Source: Promethearchaeota archaeon
Lineage (GTDB): Archaea; Asgardarchaeota; Lokiarchaeia; Sigynarchaeales; SOKP01
Direction: 5' to 3'
NCBI GenBank assembly: GCA_019058515.1
Contig: JAHPYY010000086.1
Location: forward strand, 1 to 28,915
Length of the DNA stretch: 28,915 nt
Part shown: in pieces, positions 15,243 to 23,746 of the stretch
Layout: each line of letters starts with the position of its first letter
Position numbering within the stretch: position 1 is the first letter of the stretch
The notes under the pieces: generated by a model
Databases searched by the model: none
What the model saw: the letters and a program-made list of their open reading frames with translations, nothing else
Told to the model about the DNA's origin: nothing
Position numbers and translations under genes: made by a program

Positions 15243-16394
15243 ATGTCAGAAGAAAAATATAGAAAAGCTGCCAGGATCATAATCAAGGCTGGTGCGTTCC
15301 CTTTTCCAATTAATGATATACTTATTGAAATCCTTCAAAGTGTTATAGACGAAATAGACTTGGATTTTATAATGTCGTTTCGACGAAAAGTCTCGCAAAC
15401 TATAGAAGAACTCAGAAAAAGCAGTAAAATGTCAGACGAGCAAATATTAGCAAGCGTAAATCGATTAGCAAAAGTTGGTTTAATCTTCAACCAGCCTAAT
15501 TCGAAAGGAATAATGGTATACCGCTTGATGCCTTTACTTATGGTGGGAATTTTCGAATATTTGTTTATGAAAAAGATTGATTACACGGAAGAAGAACTAC
15601 GATTAGCTAAACGATTTTCCGAATTGTTTAAGGGATTAACTAATTTCATCCAGGATCAGTACGATATAATTGTACCAGCTATTTTTCAAAATTTGCCTCC
15701 CTTTGACCGCACGATTCCAAACTTAGGAAGTAGATCCAATGGAGAAGCCATTGAAATAACCGTAAACAAAGAGATTGATGTACCTCCGGAGAAAATATTG
15801 CCAATGCAGAGAGTAGAGGAGTTAGTCAACAAGTTCGACGATATAGCCGTAGGTCATTGCTTTTGCAGGCATCACCAAGATTTATTAGGTAATCCGTGCA
15901 ATCAAACAAGTCTACGAGAAAATTGCTTTACTTTCGGGAAATCAGCTAAATACACTAGCGAACAAGGATTCGCTAGACTTATTTCTAAAGAAGAAGCAAT
16001 TAAGATTCTCAAAGCGTCCGAACGAGACGGATTAGTTCATAAAGCGTTTCACCCTCACTCAGATATCTATAAAGACGAGACGAGCGTGTGTAACTGTTGT
16101 AAATGTTGCTGTGGGATGTTTGATTGGTGGCGCAGCGGTATGTCAGCGATCATCAATTCGACCAATTATCTGTCTCAAATAGATTCCGAGTTATGCGCGG
16201 GATGCGGAACTTGCGTAGAGAATTGCCCCGTGGACGCAATTGAATTACTCGACGGGGGTGTGGCAGACCGAAAAGAAGAACTGTGTATAGGATGTGGAGT
16301 GTGCGCACGAGCTTGTCCCGAAGGAGCGATATCTTTGCTCGAAGGAATGAGAACGGTCTACATACCGCCCCCTAAATTAAAAAAAAATACGTGA
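15243..16394 (+). CDS. Multi-cluster ferredoxin-like protein with winged-helix-like N-terminus
   Basis: The 383-residue protein has three parts. Residues about 25-100 look like a winged helix ([19 protein letters not shown], then GIMVYRLMP). A middle part carries two Cys groups: C206-x-C208 with C219 and C228, and a dense run C283, C285, C286, C288, C289, C290. The C-terminus is a classical two-cluster ferredoxin, C318-x2-C321-x2-C324-x3-C328-P and C348-x2-C351-x2-C354-x3-C358-P, each expected to bind a 4Fe-4S cluster. No membrane segment. Related proteins occur in anaerobes as predicted electron-transfer proteins of unknown partner. The winged-helix part could bind DNA or just a protein; that is open. 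It stands alone, converging on the coiled-coil gene with seven bases between stops. Confidence 0.88.
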   Translation: MSEEKYRKAARIIIKAGAFPFPINDILIEILQSVIDEIDLDFIMSFRRKVSQTIEELRKSSKMSDEQILASVNRLAKVGLIFNQPNSKGIMVYRLMPLLMVGIFEYLFMKKIDYTEEELRLAKRFSELFKGLTNFIQDQYDIIVPAIFQNLPPFDRTIPNLGSRSNGEAIEITVNKEIDVPPEKILPMQRVEELVNKFDDIAVGHCFCRHHQDLLGNPCNQTSLRENCFTFGKSAKYTSEQGFARLISKEEAIKILKASERDGLVHKAFHPHSDIYKDETSVCNCCKCCCGMFDWWRSGMSAIINSTNYLSQIDSELCAGCGTCVENCPVDAIELLDGGVADRKEELCIGCGVCARACPEGAISLLEGMRTVYIPPPKLKKNT

Positions 16395-16395
16395 T

Positions 16396-16421
16396 ATTAG
16401 CTTATTTTGCTAATTTAATTT
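16396..16421. terminator. Hairpin plus T-rich tract between convergent genes
   Basis: ATTAGC (16396-16401), a seven-base loop and GCTAAT (16409-16414) form a perfect six-pair stem, followed by TTAATTTT. It begins one base after the iron-sulfur gene's stop and covers the end of the converging coiled-coil gene. A terminator for the rightward transcript is likely. Confidence 0.45.
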
Positions 16422-17010
16422 TAAAAAGATCTATTATATTACATATTTCGCTTATTTTGATTTCAAATTCCTTAGGATGCATTTTCTTCAACGCGTCAAA
16501 GTCTTTCACGATATCCTTTAGTTCCGAAATCCAAATGTTCATGAGTACTTCGGTTTCTTTAGTTTTCACGCTTTTCTTGATCTCATCCTGGATCATTTTG
16601 TTAATTTTCTGCTGTAACTTTTTTTCGTTAAGAGTAAAAGAAATTTTCATTACATCAATTTGGTTTTTCAAAGATTCAATATCTGCGAGGAGCTGATTTT
16701 TATCTTTTAGTTGCGTCTCGTTAAACTTTTTCATCATGTCTGTAATTATTTCTTCTTGGGTTTTAATAGTCTCGTTTATGGAATTAATGTTTAGTTTCAA
16801 TTGTTTTTGGATCTCTGATAATTTACCGTTGACTGATGAGAACTCCTCCTTGATTTGTATATTCTTATTAATGTGTTTCCCATCAATACTGTCTATTCTT
16901 TTGGCAAAACTTGCTAACTGTTTCTCGCTTTTTTGTTCCATCTTTTCAATTCTTTCTACAACTTTGAGCAAATCCTTACCAAGAACCTGCTCCTTTTTGT
17001 CGATCTTCAT
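16402..17010 (-). CDS. Coiled-coil protein downstream of the Ras-like GTPase
   Basis: The 202-residue protein is almost wholly heptad-like and charged (KVVERIEKMEQKSEKQ, EIQKQLKLNINSINETIKTQEEI, LLADIESLKNQIDVMK), with no cysteine-rich or membrane part. The last 40 residues look like a short globular helical end (ILMNIWISELKDIVKDFDALKKM). It follows the GTPase gene by 29 bases on the same strand, so it is very probably cotranscribed and could be its effector, tether or regulator. Coiled-coil tethers are common effectors of Rab and Arf GTPases in eukaryotes, but that comparison is analogy, not homology. No named family recognised. Confidence 0.82.
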   Translation of the reverse strand: MKIDKKEQVLGKDLLKVVERIEKMEQKSEKQLASFAKRIDSIDGKHINKNIQIKEEFSSVNGKLSEIQKQLKLNINSINETIKTQEEIITDMMKKFNETQLKDKNQLLADIESLKNQIDVMKISFTLNEKKLQQKINKMIQDEIKKSVKTKETEVLMNIWISELKDIVKDFDALKKMHPKEFEIKISEICNIIDLFKIKLAK

Positions 17011-17039
17011 TATTTTAACTACACAAACCTGTTAACATA

Positions 17040-18035
17040 TTAAGATCTTTTTTCTTCCTTCGATCCGAACATAAATTTGTGGAACTCATCGTCTTCTTTT
17101 TCTATGTTAAAATATCTCTCAAGTTTTTGTCGGAAATCATCCTGATAATACTTCATTTGCTCTAAAACCTTATCAACTGACACTACGAGTTTCTCAATTG
17201 GAGTTTTTTTGAGATTTTCGACTAATTCTTCCAAGGATTTTAAGTTAAGATTAAACGACTCTTGAATTTTCATTTTAATATTTTCAATATTCTCTAATTT
17301 ATCCAAAATTACTGAAGGTTTAGGACCAGGAACTTCTATGGGTTCAACTACCTTTCTAACTATATCTGGGGTATTTAGTTTTTGAATAGAAAGAGTTTCA
17401 ATATCTTCTAAATTTATCAATGCGCTTTTTAACTGTTCTTCGGACTTCCCAATCGATTGTAAAAACTTTGAGGCTAATCCGCTTAGTTGAATATCTTCAG
17501 AATCATTTTCAGTTCTTTCTAAATAGCTATAAACTAAAAGATCAAACGCCTTGTCTACGAAATTTCTTGTTTTGGCTGAAATTAAGAGAATTGGCAATTC
17601 GGGTAATTTAAGCTTCTGAAGAATTGTTTTTAATTCACCTTTATTTTCAATTAAATCTAATTTATTACCCACAATAAACGTTAGACACTCGTTTGAATTC
17701 TCTTGAAGCTTTCTTAAGTACACATCTTGGAGGTTTTTAATTGTTTCTTTCGGATTCGATAAATCAAACATTAAAAACGCTGCATCGTTATTAGAGAAAA
17801 AGACCGGGTTTAGTGGGTTAAAGCTTCTTTGCCCTCCGATGTCCCACGCGTTAATTCTTACAAAAAATTCAGTACCATTAATCGGGAAATCTTGTTTTAT
17901 TATATTGGAGCCTATAGTTGGCATGTATCGCTCTGGAATCTCTTTGTCAATCATAGAATATACTAAGGATGTTTTTCCTACGCCCCCGTCCCCAAGAATA
18001 ACTAATTTCAGGTTGATTTGATTTACTACGGACAT
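17040..18035 (-). CDS. Ras/Rab-like small GTPase with long C-terminal extension
   Basis: The 331-residue protein has a complete Ras-superfamily G domain (about 8-175): P-loop GDGGVGKTS (15-23), switch I threonine T40 in YMPTIG, switch II WDIGGQ (64-69), NKLD (124-127) and SAK (153-155). The P-loop is Rab-like, whereas the Gly-Gly-Gln switch II is as in Arf, Rag and many archaeal GTPases. The extension (about 176-331) is mostly helical, with heptad-like segments such as LENIENIKMKIQESFNLNLKSL. There is no C-terminal cysteine for prenylation and no N-terminal myristoylation glycine, so membrane attachment would need a partner. It leads an operon with the coiled-coil gene. Such GTPases are abundant in Asgard archaea; the function of this one is unknown. 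Confidence 0.95.
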   Translation of the reverse strand: MSVVNQINLKLVILGDGGVGKTSLVYSMIDKEIPERYMPTIGSNIIKQDFPINGTEFFVRINAWDIGGQRSFNPLNPVFFSNNDAAFLMFDLSNPKETIKNLQDVYLRKLQENSNECLTFIVGNKLDLIENKGELKTILQKLKLPELPILLISAKTRNFVDKAFDLLVYSYLERTENDSEDIQLSGLASKFLQSIGKSEEQLKSALINLEDIETLSIQKLNTPDIVRKVVEPIEVPGPKPSVILDKLENIENIKMKIQESFNLNLKSLEELVENLKKTPIEKLVVSVDKVLEQMKYYQDDFRQKLERYFNIEKEDDEFHKFMFGSKEEKRS

Positions 18036-18090
18036 AGATTATAATTTTTACTATTATTTGTACTAATTCTTATTAGAATATAATACGCTG

Positions 18091-18102
18091 AATATATAAA
18101 TT
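18091..18102 (-). promoter_or_regulatory. TATA element of the GTPase operon
   Basis: The minus strand reads CAAATTTATATATTC. It lies about 55 bases before the ATG at 18035, predicting transcription near 18066 and a leader of about 30 bases. The core is the same as at the corrinoid operon and zinc-ribbon gene. Confidence 0.5.
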
Positions 18103-18143
18103 TGATTTAATTTAACACGTGATACTCTAAGGTTAAATCGTTT

Positions 18144-18162
18144 AAAAGAAAAAAAAGAAAAC
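18144..18162 (-). terminator. T-rich terminator after the carboxypeptidase
   Basis: About 13 to 30 bases after the carboxypeptidase stop the minus strand reads TTTTCTTTTTTTTCTTTT, a strong U-tract. Confidence 0.5.
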
Positions 18163-18174
18163 TAAATACCAGTT

Positions 18175-19674
18175 TTATTTTAAGCCATAAATGGGGTAAA
18201 ATTTATCTTTGATATAGTTTAGAAAATAATCCGGATTCAAGTCTTCTCCAGTTATTCGTTGAATTAGTTCATTTGCTTGATATACATTTCCATGTTGATG
18301 GATATTTTCTCGCAAATACGAAAGTAATCTTGAAAAGTCTCCCTTTTTGTAGTCTTGAGGTAAATCGGGTAGTTCTTTTAACGCAGCATTGTATATTTGA
18401 GAAGCGTATAAATTTCCTAAGAAATAAGTAGGAAAGTAACCAATTGCTCCCATTGACCAGTGAATGTCCTGTAAGACCCCTACTGCATCATCTTGCGGGA
18501 CTATTCCCAATAACTCCTCAAATCTTTTATTCCAAATCTCAGGTAAATCTGCTATAGATATTTTGTCGTGAATTAAATCTCGCTCAATTTCGAATCGAAG
18601 GATAATGTGTAATCCGTAGGTAACTTCATCGGCATTTACTCTTATAAAGGACGGTTGTACTACATTTATAGCCCTGTGAAATTCCTTTAATGGATAATTA
18701 CTTAATATCTCAGGGAAATATTCCTGAAATGTTGAGTACCAATATTCCCAAAATTCTTTGCTTCTCCCAACTAAATTTTCCCACATTCTCGATTGAGATT
18801 CGTGAATTCCCATACTAACTCCATTCGCTAAAATAGTGTCGTGATATTCTTCCTTAAATCCCATCTCGTACAATGCATGGCCACACTCGTGAATTGTACC
18901 AAAAATACACTCGTTTAGAAAATCTTTCTTAGTTCTTGTGGTAATTCTCGTATCGGTTGAAGATAATGAGGTCGTAAAAGGATGCGTTGATAGGTCTTGC
19001 CTTCCCATCGTTAAATCAAAATTGAGTTTTTTTATAATTTCGAAGCTTAATTTAAATTGCTTATCAGGGTCGTATTCTTTTCTTAGTATTGATTGGTCTG
19101 GTTTGTCAGAAGAGGAATTGAGTTCTTTGATGGTATCTCTTAAAGTATTTCTCGCTTTATTAAAAATATTGTTTACCCAATCGAAAGTTACTCCAGGTTC
19201 GTACAAATCAATTAATGTAGAATAGAGATCGGGAAATGTTTGTAGCTTTCTTGCTTTTTCTTTCTGTAGCTCTACAGTTTTCTCTAACATCGGAGCGAAA
19301 ATGGTGAACTCTTTTTTTTCTCGTGCTTCCCTCCACTTTTGAGCTGCTAATATACTCGTTTCAGCAATTTCGACAACTAATTCTTCTGGTAATTTCGTGG
19401 CTAAATCGTATTCTCTTTGCATTTCTCTTATGGCTGCGTTATCCACTTCTGTAAGGTTAGAATGATTTTTTACTTCATTTAGTAGCTTCCCGACTTTTTC
19501 TGAAGTTAATCTTCGGTGTACTATTTTTTCTATCAAAGAAACCTGTTTTGATCTCCCCTCCAAGGTTTTGTAATTCTGCATATTTACTTCCTGATCCCAT
19601 TCTAATAGCGCGTTTATGTATCTAAGTCGCATTAATTCAGAGAAAATCTCATGAAGTTCTTTTAAAGCGTTCAT
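18175..19674 (-). CDS. M32 family metallocarboxypeptidase (carboxypeptidase Taq type)
   Basis: This zinc or cobalt enzyme removes C-terminal residues from peptides in the cytosol. The 499-residue length is typical of the family. All signature motifs are visible: HPF (231-233), DTRITTR (241-247), the metal site HECGH (262-266), HESQSR (291-296) where the glutamate completes the metal site, VNADE further on, and GVLQDIHWSMG near the C-terminus. There is no signal peptide, as expected. It is monocistronic, with 126 bases to the longin-GTPase gene upstream and a T-rich end. A peptide-catabolic role fits with the amino-acid dehydrogenase elsewhere in the window, but they are far apart. Confidence 0.96.
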   Translation of the reverse strand: MNALKELHEIFSELMRLRYINALLEWDQEVNMQNYKTLEGRSKQVSLIEKIVHRRLTSEKVGKLLNEVKNHSNLTEVDNAAIREMQREYDLATKLPEELVVEIAETSILAAQKWREAREKKEFTIFAPMLEKTVELQKEKARKLQTFPDLYSTLIDLYEPGVTFDWVNNIFNKARNTLRDTIKELNSSSDKPDQSILRKEYDPDKQFKLSFEIIKKLNFDLTMGRQDLSTHPFTTSLSSTDTRITTRTKKDFLNECIFGTIHECGHALYEMGFKEEYHDTILANGVSMGIHESQSRMWENLVGRSKEFWEYWYSTFQEYFPEILSNYPLKEFHRAINVVQPSFIRVNADEVTYGLHIILRFEIERDLIHDKISIADLPEIWNKRFEELLGIVPQDDAVGVLQDIHWSMGAIGYFPTYFLGNLYASQIYNAALKELPDLPQDYKKGDFSRLLSYLRENIHQHGNVYQANELIQRITGEDLNPDYFLNYIKDKFYPIYGLK

Positions 19675-19800
19675 AATATTTTAATTTAGTAATCCTAAAG
19701 ATTTAATATTAATGAGTCCTAACGAGAAAAAGTTCCACCATTATTCTAGAGTAAGAAACTTTGAAATAACTTACGAACTTCTATAAAGTTTGATACGACT

Positions 19801-21354
19801 TTAAAATTTAGCTTCTTGTTTTATAAAAAAATCAGCAGCTAACTCTAAGTCATCGTAATTAAGCTCACGTTGAAGCGAATTTTTTAGCTCGTTAATATAC
19901 AACTCACACAACTCTTCACTTAGCTTACTTCCTCTTTCTTCTATTACTTGCATCAGTAATTTTACAATTCCATGGATTTTCTTCATTTCCTCAAAATTAG
20001 CTTCGTTTACTTCGAACTTTGCCTTTTTATCGGCATCAGAACCTGTTTTAAATACATTAGATGGTTCCTGGCCTTGTTTCTTCTTTATATTAGCAGGAAT
20101 CGACTGAATTTTTTTGATTTCAGATTTTTCTTTATAATAGTGGTTTAAAAGGTTTTTGTTAATTTTAAAATCTGATGGTCGAAGCTTACCGGAAAAAGCA
20201 TTTTTTTCCTTTAAAATTGGCAATTTTTCGGTTTTTACACCGTTTTTAGGTAAGGTCTTTACAGAAACTTGAGTTGTAAACGTTCTTTTTGTTGGTGGTT
20301 TAAATTTACGCTTTCGGTCGAATTTTTTTTTTCGTTCGACTTGTTTTTCCACTTTTTGTTGGAGTAACTTAACTTTTTCTTCAAATTTCTGAATATACGA
20401 ATAATCCTGATATTCGTTGCATATAAAGATGAGATCTTTGTATCTGTGCATTGCTTCTACGAGTTTTTTCTCTGATTCAAGATGTTCAGCTTCGTTTAGT
20501 AATCCTTCGAAGTTTTCTGGTAACCTTCTTTTTAATCCGAGAGAATTTCGTAGGATTTGATAAGCATTTGATCTCGCCTTTGGACTAGTTAGAGATAATT
20601 TAGCAAATTCGGCGTTATTCAATTCGTTTGAAATTTTTTTGATATCATCTTCACTCACTAAATCAATCTTATTTGCTATCAAAACAAACCTCGAAAATCG
20701 CCCTTCTTTTTTCTCGAAATTAAGAAAATGATTTATTACTTTTAAGTTATAATTCGAAGCGTCGAAAATAAATATGATTAAATCCGCTCCGCCTAAAAAT
20801 TTACTCCATAAAAGAGAAAAATTATCCTTGAGCTGAAAGTCCCAAAGATCAAAACTAAGATTTTCGATTGAAAGTTCGGATATTCGAGCAAAATTAATTA
20901 ATGACCTCTCTTCCCCCGTCTTTAACATATTGTAAAGCGTGGTTTTACCCGAATTGACCGGACCAGCTATCGCAATTTTGGAGTGGAGTTCTTTTTGTAA
21001 ATCTTTTAAAAATTCTAAAAACTCGTCCTTATTACCACTTTCTTCTTTAACCGCTTTAGGATCGGAAAAACGCTCTTTAAACTTTACAAAAAGCGTTTTC
21101 AAGGTTTTATCCATGTAATCTATTGAATCAGTAATATCTGTTATTATCAAGAAATATAAAACTCCGCTTCCACGGTGAAAAATCTGGTAATTAGAGCCAA
21201 TTGGTTTGTGAAAGGTCTTACCAGGAATAGGATTTTCGACATAATCTTCTATGATTTTATACACATTGCTTAAATCTTCCTTAGCTAACCCTAGCGCATA
21301 AGTGTGAGAGAATACTCGCTCTCCTTTATGAAAAATATGTATTTGACGAAGCAT
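19801..21354 (-). CDS. Longin-like domain fused to a small GTPase with C-terminal helical and basic regions
   Basis: The 517-residue protein is a fusion. Residues 1-97 fit a longin-type fold: strand RQIHIFHKGERVFSHTYA, helix LSNVYKIIEDYV, strands GVLYFLIITDIT, then a helix DYMDKTLKTLFVKFKERF. Residues 125-275 are a GTPase: P-loop GPVNSGKTT (131-139), NKID (228-231), and SPK in place of SAK (257-259). Switch II reads FDLWDFQL (168-175), so the DxxG glycine is missing. Residues 282-345 are two or three helices resembling a TPR or MIT hairpin (AEHLESEKKLVEAMHRY). A long Lys/Arg-rich linker (about 340-440) and a final helical segment follow. No membrane anchor. In eukaryotes the SRP receptor pairs a longin-fold subunit with an Arf-like GTPase, so the fusion is a suggestive parallel; homology is not shown here. 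Confidence 0.85.
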   Translation of the reverse strand: MLRQIHIFHKGERVFSHTYALGLAKEDLSNVYKIIEDYVENPIPGKTFHKPIGSNYQIFHRGSGVLYFLIITDITDSIDYMDKTLKTLFVKFKERFSDPKAVKEESGNKDEFLEFLKDLQKELHSKIAIAGPVNSGKTTLYNMLKTGEERSLINFARISELSIENLSFDLWDFQLKDNFSLLWSKFLGGADLIIFIFDASNYNLKVINHFLNFEKKEGRFSRFVLIANKIDLVSEDDIKKISNELNNAEFAKLSLTSPKARSNAYQILRNSLGLKRRLPENFEGLLNEAEHLESEKKLVEAMHRYKDLIFICNEYQDYSYIQKFEEKVKLLQQKVEKQVERKKKFDRKRKFKPPTKRTFTTQVSVKTLPKNGVKTEKLPILKEKNAFSGKLRPSDFKINKNLLNHYYKEKSEIKKIQSIPANIKKKQGQEPSNVFKTGSDADKKAKFEVNEANFEEMKKIHGIVKLLMQVIEERGSKLSEELCELYINELKNSLQRELNYDDLELAADFFIKQEAKF

Positions 21355-21381
21355 CTTAAAAAGAAATGGTATTATTTATTA

Positions 21382-21406
21382 AGAGGTAAGTTTTCAAAAC
21401 TCCTCT
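21382..21406. promoter_or_regulatory. Imperfect 25-bp dyad upstream of the longin-GTPase gene
   Basis: AGAGG at the left and CCTCT at the right flank a core AGTTTTcAAAACT centred on 21395. It lies 28-52 bases upstream of the ATG at 21354, in the divergent gap shared with the rightward gene at 21565. The loop is too small for a hairpin, so a protein-binding operator is the better reading. Confidence 0.35.
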
Positions 21407-21564
21407 AATATTATAATAATATGCTTTTGTTTTTTAAATTTGATTTAAGTAATCCCGAGTGAATAGGAATTCCGTAGGTTGAGGTAAATTTAAAAATAAT
21501 TAATTTTTAGAGTTTGTGAAAATATAACTTAAATATAAATCTAACTTAATTACTACTGCTAAAT

Positions 21565-22581
21565 TTGCCGTTAACTCCAAACCATATTTCACGATTTCTT
21601 AAAAATGTAAACAATGAAAAAGATGCGTCAGAGTTATTAAATTTATTAATCAAACGAGTTAACGATCTATGTTTTAACGAATGCCAAGTGGATAGAGTTT
21701 CTTGTACATTAACTCCAATGTGTTCAAGAAGATTTCTTCTTAAACTTAGAGTAAAAAACGGATTGAAAGCTGATGATTTACCAAAGTTTTGTTACAGCGT
21801 TTTGAAAGGCGTAGTTGAGCGGGATTTCAGAGGGAAAACAGTAGTTTACAAACCAAGCGATTCATTTCTTTATTTGGTCGATTTTCTTGATATATTTTTT
21901 CACGGTGACTATAGAAAGTTAAATAAGTTTATTTCGTTTAAAAACTGGGAGGACGCTATAAAGATCTTTGACGATCGAATATATAAAAGAAAAGAAAATT
22001 TTTTGTATAAGATAAGCGATAATTTCAATTACATTGTATTTCTATTTGGTGAAAGGTTGCATGTAATTCATATAAACAAAGGCTATGTCATTTGTAATGC
22101 GAATAGGGAAAACATAGATGACTTGGAACTTCTAAAGACAATTATTGAAGTATATAAAAACATTTATTTCCCAGAAGTTAAAATGGTAAAGAAACAGAAT
22201 TCTATCGAAATGACAATTCAGATAACACACGATATCATATCTAAGATTAAATTAGACAAGCAAATTGAAGGGGAATCTATCGAACTGTTCTCGGATGTAG
22301 AAATGATCCCCCATCGATTAGGTCCTACGCTTAATCCGAACCTAGACTACTTTTGGAAGAGTTTTTCAGGTGACATCGAAGCTTTAATACAATACTGTAG
22401 AGAAATTGGGTTACGATTTGATAAAAATAATAATTTGAAAATAAAATTATTAATAAGTACCACGATTAATAATAGTTTGGATAAAGCCATTCAAACTCCC
22501 TTAAGATATCGAGATTTAAGACCAATTTTGAACTTTATTAATCGCATCTACAACGAGTTTTATGTAATATGGGTAAAATAA
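21565..22581 (+). CDS. Unknown protein with N-terminal Cys motif, divergent from the longin-GTPase
   Basis: The 338-residue protein starts at TTG 21565; the frame opens at 21550 and has no ATG before residue 52. Four cysteines near the N-terminus have the spacing C36-x3-C40-x6-C47-x5-C53, suggesting a metal or Fe-S site. The remainder alternates strands and helices, without signal peptide or membrane helix. The segment 158-205 (ERLHVIHINKGYVICNANRE, then a helix LELLKTIIEVYKNIY) resembles residues 58-100 of the 197-residue protein at 24856-25449 and has the strand-strand-helix look of longin or roadblock domains. It is followed after 15 bases by the HEAT/coiled-coil gene in one operon. I recognise no named family. 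Confidence 0.78.
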   Translation: MPLTPNHISRFLKNVNNEKDASELLNLLIKRVNDLCFNECQVDRVSCTLTPMCSRRFLLKLRVKNGLKADDLPKFCYSVLKGVVERDFRGKTVVYKPSDSFLYLVDFLDIFFHGDYRKLNKFISFKNWEDAIKIFDDRIYKRKENFLYKISDNFNYIVFLFGERLHVIHINKGYVICNANRENIDDLELLKTIIEVYKNIYFPEVKMVKKQNSIEMTIQITHDIISKIKLDKQIEGESIELFSDVEMIPHRLGPTLNPNLDYFWKSFSGDIEALIQYCREIGLRFDKNNNLKIKLLISTTINNSLDKAIQTPLRYRDLRPILNFINRIYNEFYVIWVK

Positions 22582-22582
22582 A

Positions 22583-22587
22583 GGTGA
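22583..22587 (+). promoter_or_regulatory. Shine-Dalgarno GGTGA that fixes a TTG start
   Basis: GGTGA ends nine bases before the TTG at 22597, inside a 15-base gap after the previous stop. No ATG lies nearby in frame except at codon 11. It is good evidence that this genome starts translation at TTG. Confidence 0.6.
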
Positions 22588-22596
22588 AGGAAAAAA

Positions 22597-23736
22597 TTGA
22601 CCGATATAAGTAGATATTCTGACCAAATGGATTTCATTAAAAATCTAGTTAATGATGGGAAAATTGACTTAGCGGTACAAAAAATTGCTGTCATTTTAAA
22701 CCAATCTCACGAAGATGAGTACTTAGCATTGCTTGAAAATATCATTGAGACTCTCTTAACCTTGCACGGAGGTCGTACCGTTATCCGCTTTCTTATTGAA
22801 AATATAGTCATTGATGTACCCTCCTTATTGGCAAACCTTTCTAAACGTGACTCTCTGTTGAGATATTCTTTTCTTTTACAGTTGAAATCAATTTGTGAAA
22901 ATGAAAGCGACCTATTTCTTCCTTTTAGTGAAGAATTATTAGAATCCGACGATCCCAATGTTAAAGAAGCGTTTTTGCAGTTACTAATCTTCATGGCAGC
23001 GGGAGAGAAGAAAATCGACGAGAAGGAATTAGTAAATCGAGTTATCTCTAAACTTGGAGATGATAAAGATTTTGTCGTAGCAAAAGCTACGCAGGCTTTA
23101 AAGGCTATGGGTAATCAGTCTCCAGATAACATTACTAAAATACTAACTAAATACTTAGAAGAACATCCCGATAGTAACGAAATCAATGAAAACCTTGATA
23201 AATTAATAAAATCAATCGTTTCGATTGACAAAATTAAGGAGATAGTTGAAGAAGAAAAAGTTTCGGACGAGGAACTAGAAAAGCCTAGAGAAGAAATTGG
23301 AGATAAAGATGTCGTAAAGAGTCAAGTGCTAATAGCTGATAAAGGTGATAGTATAGATAAATCTGATGACATTATAGAAAAAGAAATCGATTCTGCTGAA
23401 AATAAAGGAGTAGAAGAAGAAATAGTTAAAACAGAAGCAGAGATTTCTGATAAAGAAAAAGAACTTAAGAAGAAAGACTTAGAACTTAAAAAGAAGAAAT
23501 TGGAATTGGTTGAAAAAGAAAAGTTACTTGAAGAAAAAGAAATCTTAGAAAAGGAAAAAGCTTTAAAAGAAAAGGAAGAACTTCTGAAAAGAGAACAAGA
23601 ATTAGCAAAAGCAGAATTAGAATTAAAAAAGAAACACTTAGAAGAGAAAGAACAAAAAATTCGTGAAGAAGAGACGAAAAGAATTCAAGATCAGCTAGAG
23701 AAAATAGAAGATAAAGAATCAGAAGACATTGAATAA
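22597..23736 (+). CDS. HEAT-like helical protein with long charged coiled coil
   Basis: The 379-residue protein has two halves. Residues 1-210 are helical with HEAT-like periodicity, clearest in DPNVKEAFLQLLIFMAAGE and DKDFVVAKATQALKAMG. Residues about 265-379 are extremely rich in Lys and Glu (for example KKDLELKKKKLELVEKEK) and form a single long helix or coiled coil with no globular end. This is scaffold-like architecture. It starts at TTG behind GGTGA, 15 bases after the Cys-motif gene, so the two form an operon divergent from the longin-GTPase. The stop lies ten bases from the converging 333-residue gene. No catalytic motif. Partner unknown. Confidence 0.82.
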   Translation: MTDISRYSDQMDFIKNLVNDGKIDLAVQKIAVILNQSHEDEYLALLENIIETLLTLHGGRTVIRFLIENIVIDVPSLLANLSKRDSLLRYSFLLQLKSICENESDLFLPFSEELLESDDPNVKEAFLQLLIFMAAGEKKIDEKELVNRVISKLGDDKDFVVAKATQALKAMGNQSPDNITKILTKYLEEHPDSNEINENLDKLIKSIVSIDKIKEIVEEEKVSDEELEKPREEIGDKDVVKSQVLIADKGDSIDKSDDIIEKEIDSAENKGVEEEIVKTEAEISDKEKELKKKDLELKKKKLELVEKEKLLEEKEILEKEKALKEKEELLKREQELAKAELELKKKHLEEKEQKIREEETKRIQDQLEKIEDKESEDIE

Positions 23737-23746
23737 ATAAAATTAA

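Noticed and set aside
17040..18035. Prenylated Rab-type GTPase
   Set aside because: The C-terminus ends in GSKEEKRS without cysteine, so no CaaX or CC signal exists.
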